Origin: Prolixibacteraceae bacterium UBA6029
GTDB taxonomy: Bacteria > Bacteroidota > Bacteroidia > Bacteroidales > Prolixibacteraceae
NCBI GenBank assembly: GCA_002429385.1
Contig: DIZL01000028.1
Location: 467 to 15,999 of the forward strand
Direction: 5' to 3'
DNA: 15,533 nucleotides
Shown here: piece after piece, positions 8,102-14,590 of the stretch
Layout: every line of letters starts with the position of its first letter
How positions within the stretch are numbered: position 1 is the first letter of the stretch
Position numbers and translations under genes: made by a program
Notes under the pieces: generated by a model
What the model saw: only the letters and a program-made list of their open reading frames with translations
What the model was told of the DNA's origin: nothing
Databases searched by the model: none

Positions 8102-8313
8102 GATCACCTGCTTTTCAGGGAGAGCTTAAAATCAGTGATTACAGATCAGAGCATTAGGCGTGTATGATTGCTCTTGGAGTCGAGGGATTTATCATTAAAT
8201 CAATCGTAATCTCAATACTCGAGAACGCGATTCATGAAGTGATGAGGGGAAATACCTATTTTGCCCCGGGTTCCGGGAGAAAATCAGTGAAAGTTTCGAA
8301 CATTCAACAGTGA
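8102..8313 (+). pseudogene. remnant of a second NarL-type response regulator
   Basis: Two pieces of a receiver domain can be read in different frames. From 8102, DHLLFRESLKSVITDQSI parallels DHVIFRQGLRSLLITENI of the intact regulator upstream. From 8164, MIALGVEGFIIKS followed by ILENAIHEVMRGNTYF parallels that protein's MIDLGVKGFLLKS...LEKAISEVMEGESYF, with 21 of 33 positions identical by eye. Between them about 65 residues are missing, including the phosphoacceptor Asp. A stop codon (TAA, 8099-8101) sits directly before the first piece, the frame shifts by one, and no HTH follows before the TGA at 8311-8313. The gene is therefore dead: deleted, frameshifted and truncated. It probably arose from a duplicate or close relative of the regulator at 7336-7983. 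The rest of the 562-bp gap (7984-8545) shows no gene. Confidence 0.8.
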
Positions 8314-8502
8314 CCGGAACGATTGGAGGTAATGTCAAAGCAGGTCTGCTTATCCCTTCATTCGGGAAGCTATCCCAATAAAAAGACATCGGTTTATAGT
8401 GTAGGAGTGTCAAAAACAGGAAGTAAAAGGCCTTCGTATATGTTGTCGCAACAGTAATCTGAATTTTTCTCTCAAAGAATAGCTAATCAAAGAATGTTTC
8501 AT

Positions 8503-8510
8503 TATATTTG
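8503..8510 (+). promoter_or_regulatory. candidate -7 box for the CheY-like gene (TATATTTG)
   Basis: TATATTTG fits TAnnTTTG and is the same 8-mer as the -7 box of the regulator upstream. Initiation near 8515 would leave a leader of about 30 nt before the ATG at 8546. No TTTG is present 19 bp upstream, so the -33 element is missing or degenerate. Confidence 0.4.
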
Positions 8511-8545
8511 GTTGCTTCAATCGTAACATCAACCATTGTTAAAAG

Positions 8546-8923
8546 ATGAGTGAAAATACTTTTCCAAAGATACTTATTGCTGAAGATGTAGAGTCAAATT
8601 TCCTATACATAAAAGCCGTATTGAGCAAATTAAATGCAACTATTTTCTGGGCTAAAAACGGATTGGAGGCAGTTGAAATCTGTAATGCTGAGCCAACAAT
8701 GGATTTAGTGCTGATGGATTTGCAGATGCCTGAAATGAATGGTTATGAAGCTACCAGGATTTTAAAAAAGAAATATCCTAAACTTCCTGTGGTTGCACAA
8801 ACGGCTTTTGCCATGTCAGACGACCGTGAAAAAGCCATGGATTCAGGCTGCGATGATTATCTGGCCAAACCAATCAAATCAAAAGACCTGTTATTTGTGG
8901 TCGGTAAATTTTTAACCCTGTAA
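8546..8923 (+). CDS. stand-alone CheY-like receiver domain
   Basis: This is a single-domain response regulator of 125 residues consisting of one REC fold. It has E13-D14 in LIAEDVESN, phosphoacceptor D58 in LVLMDLQMPEMNGYEA, T86 in VVAQTAF and K108 in DDYLAKPI, so it is complete. There is no output domain. The sequence style (AEDVESNFLYIKAVL, MSDDREKAMDSGCDDYLAKP) is that of receivers found at the C-terminus of hybrid histidine kinases. This suits a role as a shuttle or phosphate sink in a phosphorelay. Both kinases nearby lack a receiver, so this protein may supply it in trans; that is inferred from location. No HPt protein is present in the window. A strong terminator follows 21 bp after the stop, which closes the signalling island. 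Confidence 0.93.
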   Translation: MSENTFPKILIAEDVESNFLYIKAVLSKLNATIFWAKNGLEAVEICNAEPTMDLVLMDLQMPEMNGYEATRILKKKYPKLPVVAQTAFAMSDDREKAMDSGCDDYLAKPIKSKDLLFVVGKFLTL

Positions 8924-8944
8924 CGATCTGCTTCGGGAATAAAC

Positions 8945-8974
8945 GTCCATCAATTTTAGATGGACTTTTTTTTT
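8945..8974 (+). terminator. rho-independent terminator after the CheY-like gene
   Basis: A perfect 7-bp stem, GTCCATC (8945-8951) with GATGGAC (8959-8965), and a 7-nt loop are followed at once by nine T residues (8966-8974). This is a textbook intrinsic terminator 21 bp past the stop codon of the receiver gene. Confidence 0.9.
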
Positions 8975-9010
8975 GTAGGGCAGGATGTAAATTAATTACT
9001 CATCTATCAT

Positions 9011-9018
9011 TACTTTTG
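9011..9018 (+). promoter_or_regulatory. candidate -7 box for the deaminase-protease unit (TACTTTTG)
   Basis: TACTTTTG fits the TAnnTTTG -7 consensus. It lies in the only gap between the preceding terminator and the deaminase start, giving a leader of roughly 55 nt. No -33 TTTG is seen at the usual distance. Confidence 0.35.
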
Positions 9019-9079
9019 TCAGGTTAGAATAAGGTATATAATGCTTTAAATAATCCAAATAAGAAATAAATCCTGCACG

Positions 9080-9520
9080 ATGGAACAGAATTCCAATGAG
9101 AATAAACAATTTCTTCTTGATCAGAGGTATTTAAAGATGGCCTCCATCTGGGCACAGAATTCGTATTGTAAGCGTCGTCAGGTTGGCGCTTTACTGGTAA
9201 AAGACAAAATGATTATTTCCGACGGATACAACGGTACCCCTTCAGGATTTGAAAATAACTGCGAAGATGAAAACAACCTTACCTTTCCGTATGTTTTACA
9301 TGCCGAAGCAAATGCTATCACCAAAGTCGCCAAGTCGAACAACAGCAGCGATGGCGCAACCTTGTACGTAACATCCTCGCCTTGTCTGGAGTGTTCTAAA
9401 TTAATCATACAAGCCGGTATTGCAAGGGTCGTTTTTTACGATAATTATCACAAGGATGATGGGATTAAATTGTTAAAGGAGGCGAATATTACAATTGTAC
9501 AGGTTGAACTAAACAATTAG
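9080..9520 (+). CDS. deoxycytidylate (dCMP) deaminase
   Basis: This 146-residue zinc enzyme of the cytidine/deoxycytidylate deaminase family probably converts dCMP to dUMP, feeding thymidylate synthesis in the cytoplasm. The zinc site is intact: His74 with the proton-shuttling Glu76 in VLHAEANAI, and Cys102/Cys105 in SPCLECSKLI. The N-terminal region with WAQNSYCKRRQVGALLVKD and DGYNGTPSGF is typical of the ComEB/dCMP deaminase branch rather than of cytidine or tRNA-adenosine deaminases. The acidic patch after SGFENNCED is likewise usual in this branch. Length is normal for the family. It begins a two-gene unit, with the protease start only 11 bp after its stop. The two products have no obvious shared pathway, so the linkage may only reflect co-transcription. 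Confidence 0.93.
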   Translation: MEQNSNENKQFLLDQRYLKMASIWAQNSYCKRRQVGALLVKDKMIISDGYNGTPSGFENNCEDENNLTFPYVLHAEANAITKVAKSNNSSDGATLYVTSSPCLECSKLIIQAGIARVVFYDNYHKDDGIKLLKEANITIVQVELNN

Positions 9521-9531
9521 AGAAACAGAAC

Positions 9532-11160
9532 ATGAAGAACATTAAATTATCAGTATATATTCCGGTTTTACTGGCTATTGCTTTGGTAGTGGGTATATTG
9601 ATCGGCAACAGGCTTACAAGAAACTCAGTGAATTCACATTCATCGATGTCGAAAGTCAGTAAGCTGGATGCGATAGTCGAATTAATCCAGAATTCCTATG
9701 TCGATTCCATATCCACAGATACGCTGATTGAAAAGACAATTCCCCAAATGCTTAAGAATCTTGATCCTCATACGACCTATATCCCTGCAAAGGAATTGGT
9801 TGGAGTGGAGGAAGAAATGCGTGGAGACTTTGGCGGAATTGGCGTGCAGTTTTCCATTCAGAACGACACGGTTATGGTGGTCGATGTAATCTCGGGCGGC
9901 CCATCATCCAAACTTGGTATTATACCCGGTGACCGTATCGTCAAGGCGAATGATACCTTGCTGGTTGGTAAAGACCTGAAAAACGAAAAAGTATTAAAAA
10001 AGCTTAGGGGTAAAATAGGAACGAAAGTTAATGTAGGGATCAAGCGTCACGGATTTAAGGAGCTGATTCCTTTCGAAATAACGCGTGGCGAAATACCCAT
10101 TTATAGTGTCGATGTCAGTTACATGATTGATCAGACAACCGGGTATATCAAAGTAAGCCGGTTTGGGGAGAAGACCTATGAAGAATTCATGGAGGGTATG
10201 AAAAAGCTTGATCATCTGGGCATGAAGAATATTATTATTGACCTACGCGGAAATCCGGGAGGTTATCTGACCGCTGTTATACACATGGTCAATGAATTTC
10301 TGGATAAAGGCGAACTGATCGTTTATACCAAGGGAAATTCGCAGGCAAAGAAAACATATCAGGCCGACAGTCGGGGATTATATCGTGATAAGGGCATCGT
10401 GGTCCTAATTGATGATTTTTCAGCATCTGCCAGTGAGATATTTGCAGGTGCCATACAGGATAATGACCGAGGATGGATTGTTGGACGCAGGTCATTTGGA
10501 AAAGGACTTGTTCAGGAACAAATACCTTTTAACGATGGCAGCGCAGTAAGACTCACCATCGCCCGTTATTATACACCAAGCGGCAGGTGCATCCAGAAGC
10601 CTTACAACAAGGGAAATGATGTCTATTATAAAGATATTATGGATCGTGCTATTCATGGAGAATTCCAGAAGGAAGATAGTATTAAATTTACCGGAAAAGA
10701 GAAGTTCAAAACTCTGTCCGGACGAACAGTTTATGGTGGTGGCGGAATTATGCCCGATTTCTTTGTTCCTGCCGATACGCTGGGGTACTCCAAATATTAT
10801 TCAAAAATTACCCAAAAGGGATTGGTCTATCAGTTTGCGCTCGATTATGCGGACTTGAATCGTAAGGATCTTTCAAAACTGAGCACAACCGATGATTTCG
10901 AGCATTATTTTCAGAAGACCGATATCCTGCAATTAATGGTGGCGTTTGCCGAAAAGAAAGGGGTAAAGGCAAATAGCGCTGACATTAAAACTTCGTCAAG
11001 GATCATTGAAAATCAGGTGAAGGCATACATTGCCCGAAACATCATCGGAGAAGGAGGTTTTTACCCGATCATAAAAAATATTGATAAGACTCTGCTACAG
11101 GCTATCGAAAAAAGCAGGATTCCCATCCAACAAAAATTAACCAGCGCTGTAACTAAATAA
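9532..11160 (+). CDS. S41-family C-terminal processing peptidase (CtpA-like)
   Basis: This is a secreted or membrane-anchored serine protease of 542 residues. A hydrophobic segment (about 7-25) acts as signal peptide or N-terminal anchor and places the rest in the periplasm. A helical N-terminal domain includes MLKNLDPHTTYIPAKE (about 73-88). A PDZ domain spans about 98-175, with GGIGVQF and LGIIPGDRIVKAND. The S41 catalytic core has FGEKTYEEF and the DLRGNPGGYL motif (237-246). The dyad is Ser299 (in DDFSASASEI) with Lys324 (in RSFGKGLVQ); the 25-residue spacing equals that of the dyad in E. coli Prc. The C-terminal part (about 420-542) is typical of Bacteroidetes members. Such enzymes trim or degrade exported proteins, but the substrate here is unknown. 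It follows the deaminase by 11 bp and precedes the sigma factor by 42 bp, with no clear terminator. Confidence 0.95.
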   Translation: MKNIKLSVYIPVLLAIALVVGILIGNRLTRNSVNSHSSMSKVSKLDAIVELIQNSYVDSISTDTLIEKTIPQMLKNLDPHTTYIPAKELVGVEEEMRGDFGGIGVQFSIQNDTVMVVDVISGGPSSKLGIIPGDRIVKANDTLLVGKDLKNEKVLKKLRGKIGTKVNVGIKRHGFKELIPFEITRGEIPIYSVDVSYMIDQTTGYIKVSRFGEKTYEEFMEGMKKLDHLGMKNIIIDLRGNPGGYLTAVIHMVNEFLDKGELIVYTKGNSQAKKTYQADSRGLYRDKGIVVLIDDFSASASEIFAGAIQDNDRGWIVGRRSFGKGLVQEQIPFNDGSAVRLTIARYYTPSGRCIQKPYNKGNDVYYKDIMDRAIHGEFQKEDSIKFTGKEKFKTLSGRTVYGGGGIMPDFFVPADTLGYSKYYSKITQKGLVYQFALDYADLNRKDLSKLSTTDDFEHYFQKTDILQLMVAFAEKKGVKANSADIKTSSRIIENQVKAYIARNIIGEGGFYPIIKNIDKTLLQAIEKSRIPIQQKLTSAVTK

Positions 11161-11202
11161 CCGGCTTGATCGTCATAGGGGATATTCAGTAAGCCAAACA
11201 GA

Positions 11203-11688
11203 ATGAATGTACGGGAATACAACCAATCGGTTGATTTGTATTCAGATAATGTTTTTCGCTTTATCCTGAAAAATATCAGGGATGAAGAACGGGCACGTGA
11301 CATTGTTCAGGATAGCTTCGAAAAGTTGTGGCGCAATGCTGAAAATGTGAATTTTGAAAAGGTAAAGTCTTATTTGTTTACAACCGCATACCACACCATG
11401 ATTGATGTGTTGAGGAAGGATAAGCGTCAGACTTATCTGGAAGATTACCAGATCCCGGAAGACACACATAACGATCAATATACCGATCTGGCAGAAATTC
11501 TGAAAACAGCAGTGAATCAATTGCCCGAAATACAGCGGACAGTCATTTTACTGCGCGACTACGAAGGATATTCCTACAGGGAAATTGGAGATATCACAAC
11601 ATTAAGCGAAGCCCAGGTAAAGGTATACATATACCGGGCCAGGGTCTTCCTGAAAAGTTACATTGGTAAAATGGATATGGTCGTATGA
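11203..11688 (+). CDS. ECF-type RNA polymerase sigma factor
   Basis: This is a group 4 (extracytoplasmic function) sigma-70 factor of 161 residues. Region 2 (about 8-73) has DEERARDIVQDSFEKLWRN and the helix with KVKSYLFTTAYHTMIDVLRK, which bind core polymerase and the -10 element. Region 4 (about 100-153) has QLPEIQRTVILLRDYEGYSYREIG and a helix-turn-helix ending in VKVYIYRARVFLK, which reads the -35 element. Region 3 is absent, as expected for this class. The stop overlaps the next gene's start by 4 bp (ATGA), so translation is probably coupled to the likely anti-sigma factor, a standard arrangement. Targets cannot be read from the sequence, but the adjacent outer-membrane genes are the obvious candidates. 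There is no ribosome binding site of note before the ATG. Confidence 0.95.
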   Translation: MNVREYNQSVDLYSDNVFRFILKNIRDEERARDIVQDSFEKLWRNAENVNFEKVKSYLFTTAYHTMIDVLRKDKRQTYLEDYQIPEDTHNDQYTDLAEILKTAVNQLPEIQRTVILLRDYEGYSYREIGDITTLSEAQVKVYIYRARVFLKSYIGKMDMVV

Positions 11689-12722
11689 AGATTAACAGAG
11701 ATAATTACGAATCGTTCTTTTTGGATTTTCTGGAAGGAAAGCTGAAAGAGAATCAGATTGATGAGTTTCTGGATTTTCTCGAACAAAACCAGGATCTTAA
11801 AGATGAACTGCATCAGTTCGAAAGTGTCCATCTGCCCGAAGAACAAATTCTTTTTACAGATAAGGGAAAATTATATAAAAGTGATTCTGAACAAAAGGTT
11901 ATTCCTGAGAACAAGCTTATCGCTTACCTCGAAGGTGATCTGGAAAAGGAAGAACGAATCCGCTTTGAAGCCTATCTGGCCAGCCATCAGGAATTACAAA
12001 AGGAATACAATCTGTTTGCCAGGACACGTTTGATTCCGGAATCCGGAATACGGATGACGGATAAGCATAAATTATACAGAAAGTCGGGCTCTGTTATTGC
12101 CATGAACTGGGTTTTAAGGGCCGCAGCGGTGGTTATTCTGTTATGGGGCATCAATGTCCTTTATCAGGACAACAATCAACCTGAAGGGCAAAAAATGGCC
12201 CTGCAGGGTGCCGTAGCGACTCCAAAAAGAGTTGTACCACCAGTTACGAAAATTGCAAAGGAGAAATTAATACTTGAGGAACCTAAGCCGTTAAAGGCAT
12301 CACAATCAATTAGCTCCAGGAGTTCTCATAAACAATCGAAAGAAAGGCCGGAAGAAAGCAAACCTTTGGATACCAGTCCTGTAGTTCGGGATCTATCTGC
12401 AATTGCATCAATTACCCCGAAAACGGTATACCTTCAACTGGAGCCCATCGAAAATCACCTTGCAGTTGCTGTCCCTGTTCTGGATATGAAAATCAATGAT
12501 CAGCGGAAGGTTATGACAGTAGAAGAGTTTCTGGCAAGCAGAGCTAAGAAAGTTGGCAATGAAAGTCTATTGTCAGCCGAACGGATTGCACGTTTGGGAC
12601 TTGGTGTTGCATCCGAACTGTCGGGCAGTCGTATTGGATATAAGGAGGTAAACGGCAGAATCACCAGCCTTGACTTTGAAAGCAGATTGCTGGCCTTTTC
12701 GATTCCTCTGGGAAAAAGATAG
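11685..12722 (+). CDS. probable membrane anti-sigma factor with duplicated N-terminal module
   Basis: This 345-residue, single-pass membrane protein was not recognised by a named domain. The cytoplasmic part consists of two similar modules: residues about 9-66 (FLDFLEGKLKENQIDEFLDF ... FTDKGKLYKSD) and 76-134 (LIAYLEGDLEKEERIRFEAY ... MTDKHKLYRKS). The YLEGxL plus helical pattern is that of anti-sigma N-terminal domains, but no zinc-binding HxxxCxxC motif is seen. A transmembrane segment lies at about 141-160. It is followed by a low-complexity Pro/Lys/Ser linker (165-230) and a C-terminal region to 345 that is presumably periplasmic. It overlaps the sigma gene by 4 bp, which makes an anti-sigma role likely; this is an inference. 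A generic membrane sensor role is the alternative. The C-terminal ~100 residues have no family I recognise. Confidence 0.75.
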   Translation: MKINRDNYESFFLDFLEGKLKENQIDEFLDFLEQNQDLKDELHQFESVHLPEEQILFTDKGKLYKSDSEQKVIPENKLIAYLEGDLEKEERIRFEAYLASHQELQKEYNLFARTRLIPESGIRMTDKHKLYRKSGSVIAMNWVLRAAAVVILLWGINVLYQDNNQPEGQKMALQGAVATPKRVVPPVTKIAKEKLILEEPKPLKASQSISSRSSHKQSKERPEESKPLDTSPVVRDLSAIASITPKTVYLQLEPIENHLAVAVPVLDMKINDQRKVMTVEEFLASRAKKVGNESLLSAERIARLGLGVASELSGSRIGYKEVNGRITSLDFESRLLAFSIPLGKR

Positions 12723-12725
12723 AGC

Positions 12726-12782
12726 GGCTGTAACATTTCAGAATACCTTGCCGTCATACAGGCAAATTAAAAAATTACAGCC
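12726..12782 (+). promoter_or_regulatory. nested inverted repeats abutting the barrel gene start
   Basis: GGCTGTAA (12726-12733) and TTACAGCC (12775-12782) are perfect complements that enclose the 60-bp gap between the anti-sigma gene and the barrel gene. The right arm touches the ATG at 12783. A second hairpin, TTGCC (12748-12752) with GGCAA (12761-12765), lies inside. In RNA this would form a long stem sitting directly on the start codon. No T-run follows, so it is not an ordinary terminator. It may control translation, protect an mRNA end, or bind a dimeric regulator. Confidence 0.45.
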
Positions 12783-13655
12783 ATGAAACAATTTATTTTC
12801 CCATTGCTCGTACTCACATTTTTTAGCCTGAATTTGAAGGCACAGGAGGTATCGGCAGATGCAAAACCCTCAATTACGATTTCATTATCAGCTTTTTCTA
12901 AAGATACGATTAAGCAAACATCCACAAAAGATACTGCGGTGATGCACATCGGTAAAAAAGAGCTTGAAGTTATTGATAATGAAGGAAGAACAAAAATCAC
13001 CTGGGGTAAGCATCATGATAAACATGACAATCCCAATCGATTTAAAGGTCACTGGGAAGGGTTCGAATTTGGATTTAATGCCTTTGACAAGACAGATTAC
13101 AGCATGTATAACCCGGTAGACAAAAATTTTATGTCGCTCAACCAGGGTAAATCGATGGAGATTGACTTTAACTTTTACGAGTTAAATATCAGCCTTGCCA
13201 AATCTTATGTGGGATTGGTTTCGGGTATGGGTTTAAGCTTTAATGATTACCGGTTTGATAATCCCTATACCCTGAAGAGAGGACCTGAAATTACAGAACC
13301 GGTCTTAATCGGATATGATAATCTTTCAAAAACCAAACTTGCCGTATCCTATCTTAGAGTTCCATTGTTGCTTGAATTTCAGATTCCGGTGAACCATAAC
13401 GAAGGAAGAGTATATCTCAATGGCGGTGTAATAGGTGGAGTCAAAATTGGGTCGCATACCAAAGTAAAACATGGTGACACGAAAGATAAAGATCACAACG
13501 GATTTAATATCAATTCATTTAATTATGCAGCAACTGCACGGATTGGCTATAAAGACATGGGGTTATTTGTCAATTACAGCTTAACGCCATTCTTTAAAAC
13601 AGGTATGGGCCCTGATCTTACACCTTTTACTATCGGAATAAGCTTTTTGAATTAA
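12783..13655 (+). CDS. outer-membrane beta-barrel protein, paralogue 1
   Basis: This exported protein of 290 residues is probably an 8- to 10-stranded outer-membrane barrel like the OMP_b-brl/PorT-like families. A signal peptide (1-20, MKQFIFPLLVLTFFSLNLKA) ends before QE, the common Bacteroidetes cleavage context. A polar, charged spacer (21-86) precedes the barrel, which starts at FKGHWEGFEFGFNAF (87-101). Alternating hydrophobic strands follow, e.g. YVGLVSGMGLSF (142-153), YLRVPLLLEFQIPV (190-203) and VYLNGGVIGGVKIG (210-223). The chain ends in TIGISFLN, an aromatic-containing terminal strand. It shares most of these blocks with the next gene, so the two are tandem paralogues. Position directly after the sigma/anti-sigma pair suggests it is a target of, or a sensor input to, that system; no specific function can be assigned. 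Confidence 0.85.
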   Translation: MKQFIFPLLVLTFFSLNLKAQEVSADAKPSITISLSAFSKDTIKQTSTKDTAVMHIGKKELEVIDNEGRTKITWGKHHDKHDNPNRFKGHWEGFEFGFNAFDKTDYSMYNPVDKNFMSLNQGKSMEIDFNFYELNISLAKSYVGLVSGMGLSFNDYRFDNPYTLKRGPEITEPVLIGYDNLSKTKLAVSYLRVPLLLEFQIPVNHNEGRVYLNGGVIGGVKIGSHTKVKHGDTKDKDHNGFNINSFNYAATARIGYKDMGLFVNYSLTPFFKTGMGPDLTPFTIGISFLN

Positions 13656-13678
13656 TCAGCGACAACATAATATCATCT

Positions 13679-13713
13679 AAAAGGAGTTTATCTGTCGTGA
13701 TAAACTCCTTTTT
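13679..13713 (+). terminator. strong rho-independent terminator between the barrel genes
   Basis: AAAAGGAGTTTATC (13679-13692) pairs perfectly with GATAAACTCCTTTT (13699-13712) over 14 bp, around the 6-nt loop TGTCGT, and ends in five T residues (13709-13713). The A-rich 5' arm makes it potentially bidirectional. It ends the transcript of the first barrel and separates it from the second. Confidence 0.92.
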
Positions 13714-13726
13714 GGTTTTGATTGCT

Positions 13727-13734
13727 TACTTTTG
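13727..13734 (+). promoter_or_regulatory. candidate -7 box for the second barrel gene (TACTTTTG)
   Basis: TACTTTTG fits TAnnTTTG and lies immediately after the terminator. Initiation would be near 13740, giving a leader of about 25 nt before the ATG at 13765. This favours that ATG over the upstream in-frame TTG (13732) and ATG (13738), which would fall at or before the start of transcription. No -33 TTTG is present at 19-bp spacing. Confidence 0.45.
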
Positions 13735-13764
13735 TATATGCATCGAACGTATTCAAATATCCTG

Positions 13765-14568
13765 ATGAAACAACTCCTTCTGGTTCTTCTGGTCTCATTT
13801 GTCTCTTTTCAGGCAACTGCCCAGGAAAACGATTCAATAATTGTGCTTCAAAGTAAGGCAGGCCGGTTGTCCGGATTGATTGATATCCAGGATCTGGTGA
13901 ATGAGGGGAACAATTTCTGGGAAAAGGAATTTAAGGGGCATTGGTCAGGGATCGAATTCGGGATCAACGGTTTCGCTCATCCAAACTACAGTATGTATGC
14001 ATCAAATGAGTATGGTTTTCTGCGGAATAAACTATTGCTTTCGAATGTATTAAATCTTAATGTGCTGCAATACTCCATCGGATTTCAGCAAAACCGGAAC
14101 ACAATTGGTTTGGTGACTGGCCTTGGATTGAGCATTCAAAGTTATCGTCTGGATAATCACATTTCGATTCTCCTGGATGAATCCCGTAATGTGCATCCAG
14201 AATACCTGAATTTTGATTCAAATCAAAAATCCAAGCTTTCATCCGTTTACCTGGAAGTCCCTTTGCTGGTCGAATTTCAAATTCCAATCAGGAATAAAGC
14301 AAACCGGTTATATCTGTCCGCCGGGATTACCGGGGCTAAAAGGCTTGAGACGCATACCAAGGTGAAATACAAGAAAGAGAATAAAAAGGAAAAGCTTAAG
14401 TCACCGGGCAATTATTCAATGCTCGACTATAAGGTCGCAGGTACAATCAGGATCGGCTACCGTGCGGTTAATCTGTTTGGGACCTATGACCTGGTGCCAT
14501 TGTTTGAAGACCGCAGGGGACCTGTACTTTATCCTTTTTCAGTCGGGATAAGACTAATTTCATTCTAA
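13765..14568 (+). CDS. outer-membrane beta-barrel protein, paralogue 2
   Basis: This is a second exported barrel, 267 residues from the ATG at 13765. That start is chosen because MKQLLLVLLVSFVSFQATAQ is a clean signal peptide (cleavage likely after A19, before QE), whereas upstream starts would prepend polar residues. The spacer before the barrel is shorter than in paralogue 1, about 36 residues. The shared blocks are FKGHWSGIEFGINGF (56-70), IGLVTGLGLS plus YRLDN (114-131), YLEVPLLVEFQIPI (162-175), THTKVKY (197-203) and a C-terminal strand PFSVGIRLISF. A lysine-rich insert (KYKKENKKEKLK, about 202-213) is probably an extracellular loop or turn. A terminator and promoter-like box before it suggest separate transcription. 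The function is unknown; the pair may differ in ligand or partner. Confidence 0.85.
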   Translation: MKQLLLVLLVSFVSFQATAQENDSIIVLQSKAGRLSGLIDIQDLVNEGNNFWEKEFKGHWSGIEFGINGFAHPNYSMYASNEYGFLRNKLLLSNVLNLNVLQYSIGFQQNRNTIGLVTGLGLSIQSYRLDNHISILLDESRNVHPEYLNFDSNQKSKLSSVYLEVPLLVEFQIPIRNKANRLYLSAGITGAKRLETHTKVKYKKENKKEKLKSPGNYSMLDYKVAGTIRIGYRAVNLFGTYDLVPLFEDRRGPVLYPFSVGIRLISF

Positions 14569-14590
14569 TCGTATAAAAAAACCAATATCC

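Noticed and set aside
8314..8545. HTH domain of the decayed regulator
   Set aside because: Translating the plus-strand frames by eye gave no LuxR-type signature (no SREMxVL or KTVKxHRxN equivalent). The remnant seems to end at 8313.
11685..12722. FecR-type anti-sigma regulator of a TonB-dependent transport system
   Set aside because: No FecR motif is seen after the membrane segment, and no SusC/FecA-like receptor with plug and TonB box follows. The downstream genes are small barrels.
13732..13764. TTG or ATG starts upstream of the second barrel gene
   Set aside because: They overlap or closely follow the -7-like box and would place polar residues before an otherwise normal signal peptide beginning at 13765.
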